From contig NZ_VHSF01000001.1 of the NCBI RefSeq assembly GCF_007050985.1, forward strand, positions 1,116,001 to 1,180,000: 64,000 nt of DNA. The letters run 5' to 3'. The notes below the pieces were generated by a model. It did no database searches. It saw nothing but the letters and a program-made list of their open reading frames with translations, and was not told where the DNA came from. Below are positions 63,378-64,000 of the stretch, in pieces (the first letter of the stretch is position 1; each line of letters opens with the position of its first letter). Made by a program: the position numbers and the translations under genes. The DNA is from Christiangramia sabulilitoris (lineage in GTDB: Bacteria > Bacteroidota > Bacteroidia > Flavobacteriales > Flavobacteriaceae).

Positions 63378-64000
63378 ATGCCTACTGTTCTTTCCACCAA
63401 AAAGCTCGCCCTGAATCAAAAAGAATTACTGCTCAATAGCGGAATTGGTATAGTGGAATATGATGCAATTTCAATTGAATTTATTGATTTTCAATTGGAG
63501 AGTCTTGAAATTGAATATGCAATTTTCACCAGTAAAAATGCGGTAAAGGCTGTGGAAGGAAAGTTAACTTCTGCTACAAAGTGTTTTTGTGTAGGTGAGA
63601 AAACTTCGGCTTATGCCAGGGATATAGGCTTTCAAGTCTTGGAACAGGCTGATAATGCCAGTAAGCTTGCAAATATCCTGATTCAAAAATACAGAAATGG
63701 TAAATTTCATTTTTTCAGCGGGAATAAACGCAGGGAAGAATTACCGGCATTGCTAAAAGAAAATAATATTGCCTTTGCAGAAACAAAGGTTTACAATACG
63801 CATTTGAATAAAAGAGAATTTAAATCTCAGTTTGACGGTATCTTATTTTTTAGCCCAAGCGCCGTCATAAGTTTTACCGCCACAAATAAACTTGAAACAA
63901 AGGCATTTTGTATTGGAGAAACTACAGCCTCAGAAGCCAGAAAACATACAGATAAAATTATCGTGGCAAACAAACCGGGCATTGAAAACGTCATCGCCAA
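63378..64000 (+). CDS. hemD: Uroporphyrinogen-III synthase (partial, 3' end outside window)
   Basis: Reads MPTVLSTKKLALNQKELLL from ATG 63378 and stays open to the edge (about 207 codons of the usual 220-270). HemD closes and inverts ring D of hydroxymethylbilane. Family traits: FTSKNAVKAVE, CFCVGEKTSAYARDIGF, FFSGNKRREELP and the final GILFFSPSAVISF segment. It follows hemC by 7 nt. It is truncated only by the window. Confidence 0.88.
   Translation, partial: MPTVLSTKKLALNQKELLLNSGIGIVEYDAISIEFIDFQLESLEIEYAIFTSKNAVKAVEGKLTSATKCFCVGEKTSAYARDIGFQVLEQADNASKLANILIQKYRNGKFHFFSGNKRREELPALLKENNIAFAETKVYNTHLNKREFKSQFDGILFFSPSAVISFTATNKLETKAFCIGETTASEARKHTDKIIVANKPGIENVIA

Overview
The window reads as chromosomal DNA of a marine-type member of the Flavobacteriaceae (Bacteroidota), most like Gramella/Christiangramia. 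The genus is inferred from protein style only. The supporting evidence is the Bacteroidota promoter signature (TTG, about 19-20 nt, TAnnTTTG) upstream of many genes, three TonB-dependent receptors with N-terminal carboxypeptidase-like domains, a THC0290_0291-family protein, a DksA-like protein without its zinc cysteines, a type-2 IleRS, and few Shine-Dalgarno sequences. I see no phage, insertion sequence, CRISPR array or obvious genomic island. The gene content is mostly core chromosome.

Layout. 1-7 kb: pgi (cut by the window edge), an M23 peptidase, tryptophan 2,3-dioxygenase, a DUF3108 protein, hppD and hmgA, so aromatic amino acid catabolism. 7-11 kb: a patatin/BamA-like outer-membrane protein and uvrC. 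11.5-18.6 kb, plus strand: a TonB receptor, a retropepsin-like protease/RimK ligase/aspartoacylase trio, 5-formyl-THF cyclo-ligase and a PAS kinase/response-regulator pair. 18.6-28.6 kb, minus strand: lspA, a secreted protein, dksA-like, ileS, a TonB receptor, recO and gdhA. 28.7-32.1 kb: a beta-barrel-like protein and a macro-domain/pncB/pncA NAD-salvage operon. 32.2-35.8 kb: a phosphate transporter and a phosphate-type porin. 36-36.7 kb: tRNA-Asn followed by a tandem array of 111-bp units. 36.9-46.4 kb: rseP, a SCO1-like protein, then a metal region (feoA, feoB, a small Cys-rich FeoB partner, a ZIP transporter, an MntR/DtxR regulator, a TonB receptor and a thioredoxin). 46.7-57.6 kb: a TerB/DnaJ protein, bacilliredoxin, plsC, an HD hydrolase, an Fpg-type glycosylase, radical SAM, enoyl-CoA hydratase, an NtrY-like kinase, a HemJ-like protein and a sortilin-like Asp-box protein. 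57.6-64 kb: MATE, hemH, an AraC regulator, then hemA-hemC-hemD (cut by the window edge).

How parts work together. Iron import (feoAB, a TonB receptor) and heme synthesis (hemA/C/D/H, hemJ) appear to share an operator: TTTAGAATCAATCTAAA lies between the AraC gene and hemA, a copy with one change lies at the predicted feoA transcription start, and a looser version lies between the divergent mntR and TonB-receptor promoters. The MntR/DtxR protein encoded here is the natural candidate regulator.

The most unusual structure is at 36091-36595. The last 17 nt of tRNA-Asn, its downstream flank and its terminator are repeated with an exact 111-bp period, giving five consecutive terminator hairpins behind one tRNA gene, with a REP-like motif in every full unit. 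Other points worth a second look are the swapped GIHH signature in IleRS, the HxC active-site variant of the M23 peptidase, a 140-bp palindromic MITE-like element between recO and gdhA, and a probable decayed membrane-protein gene near 46.6 kb.
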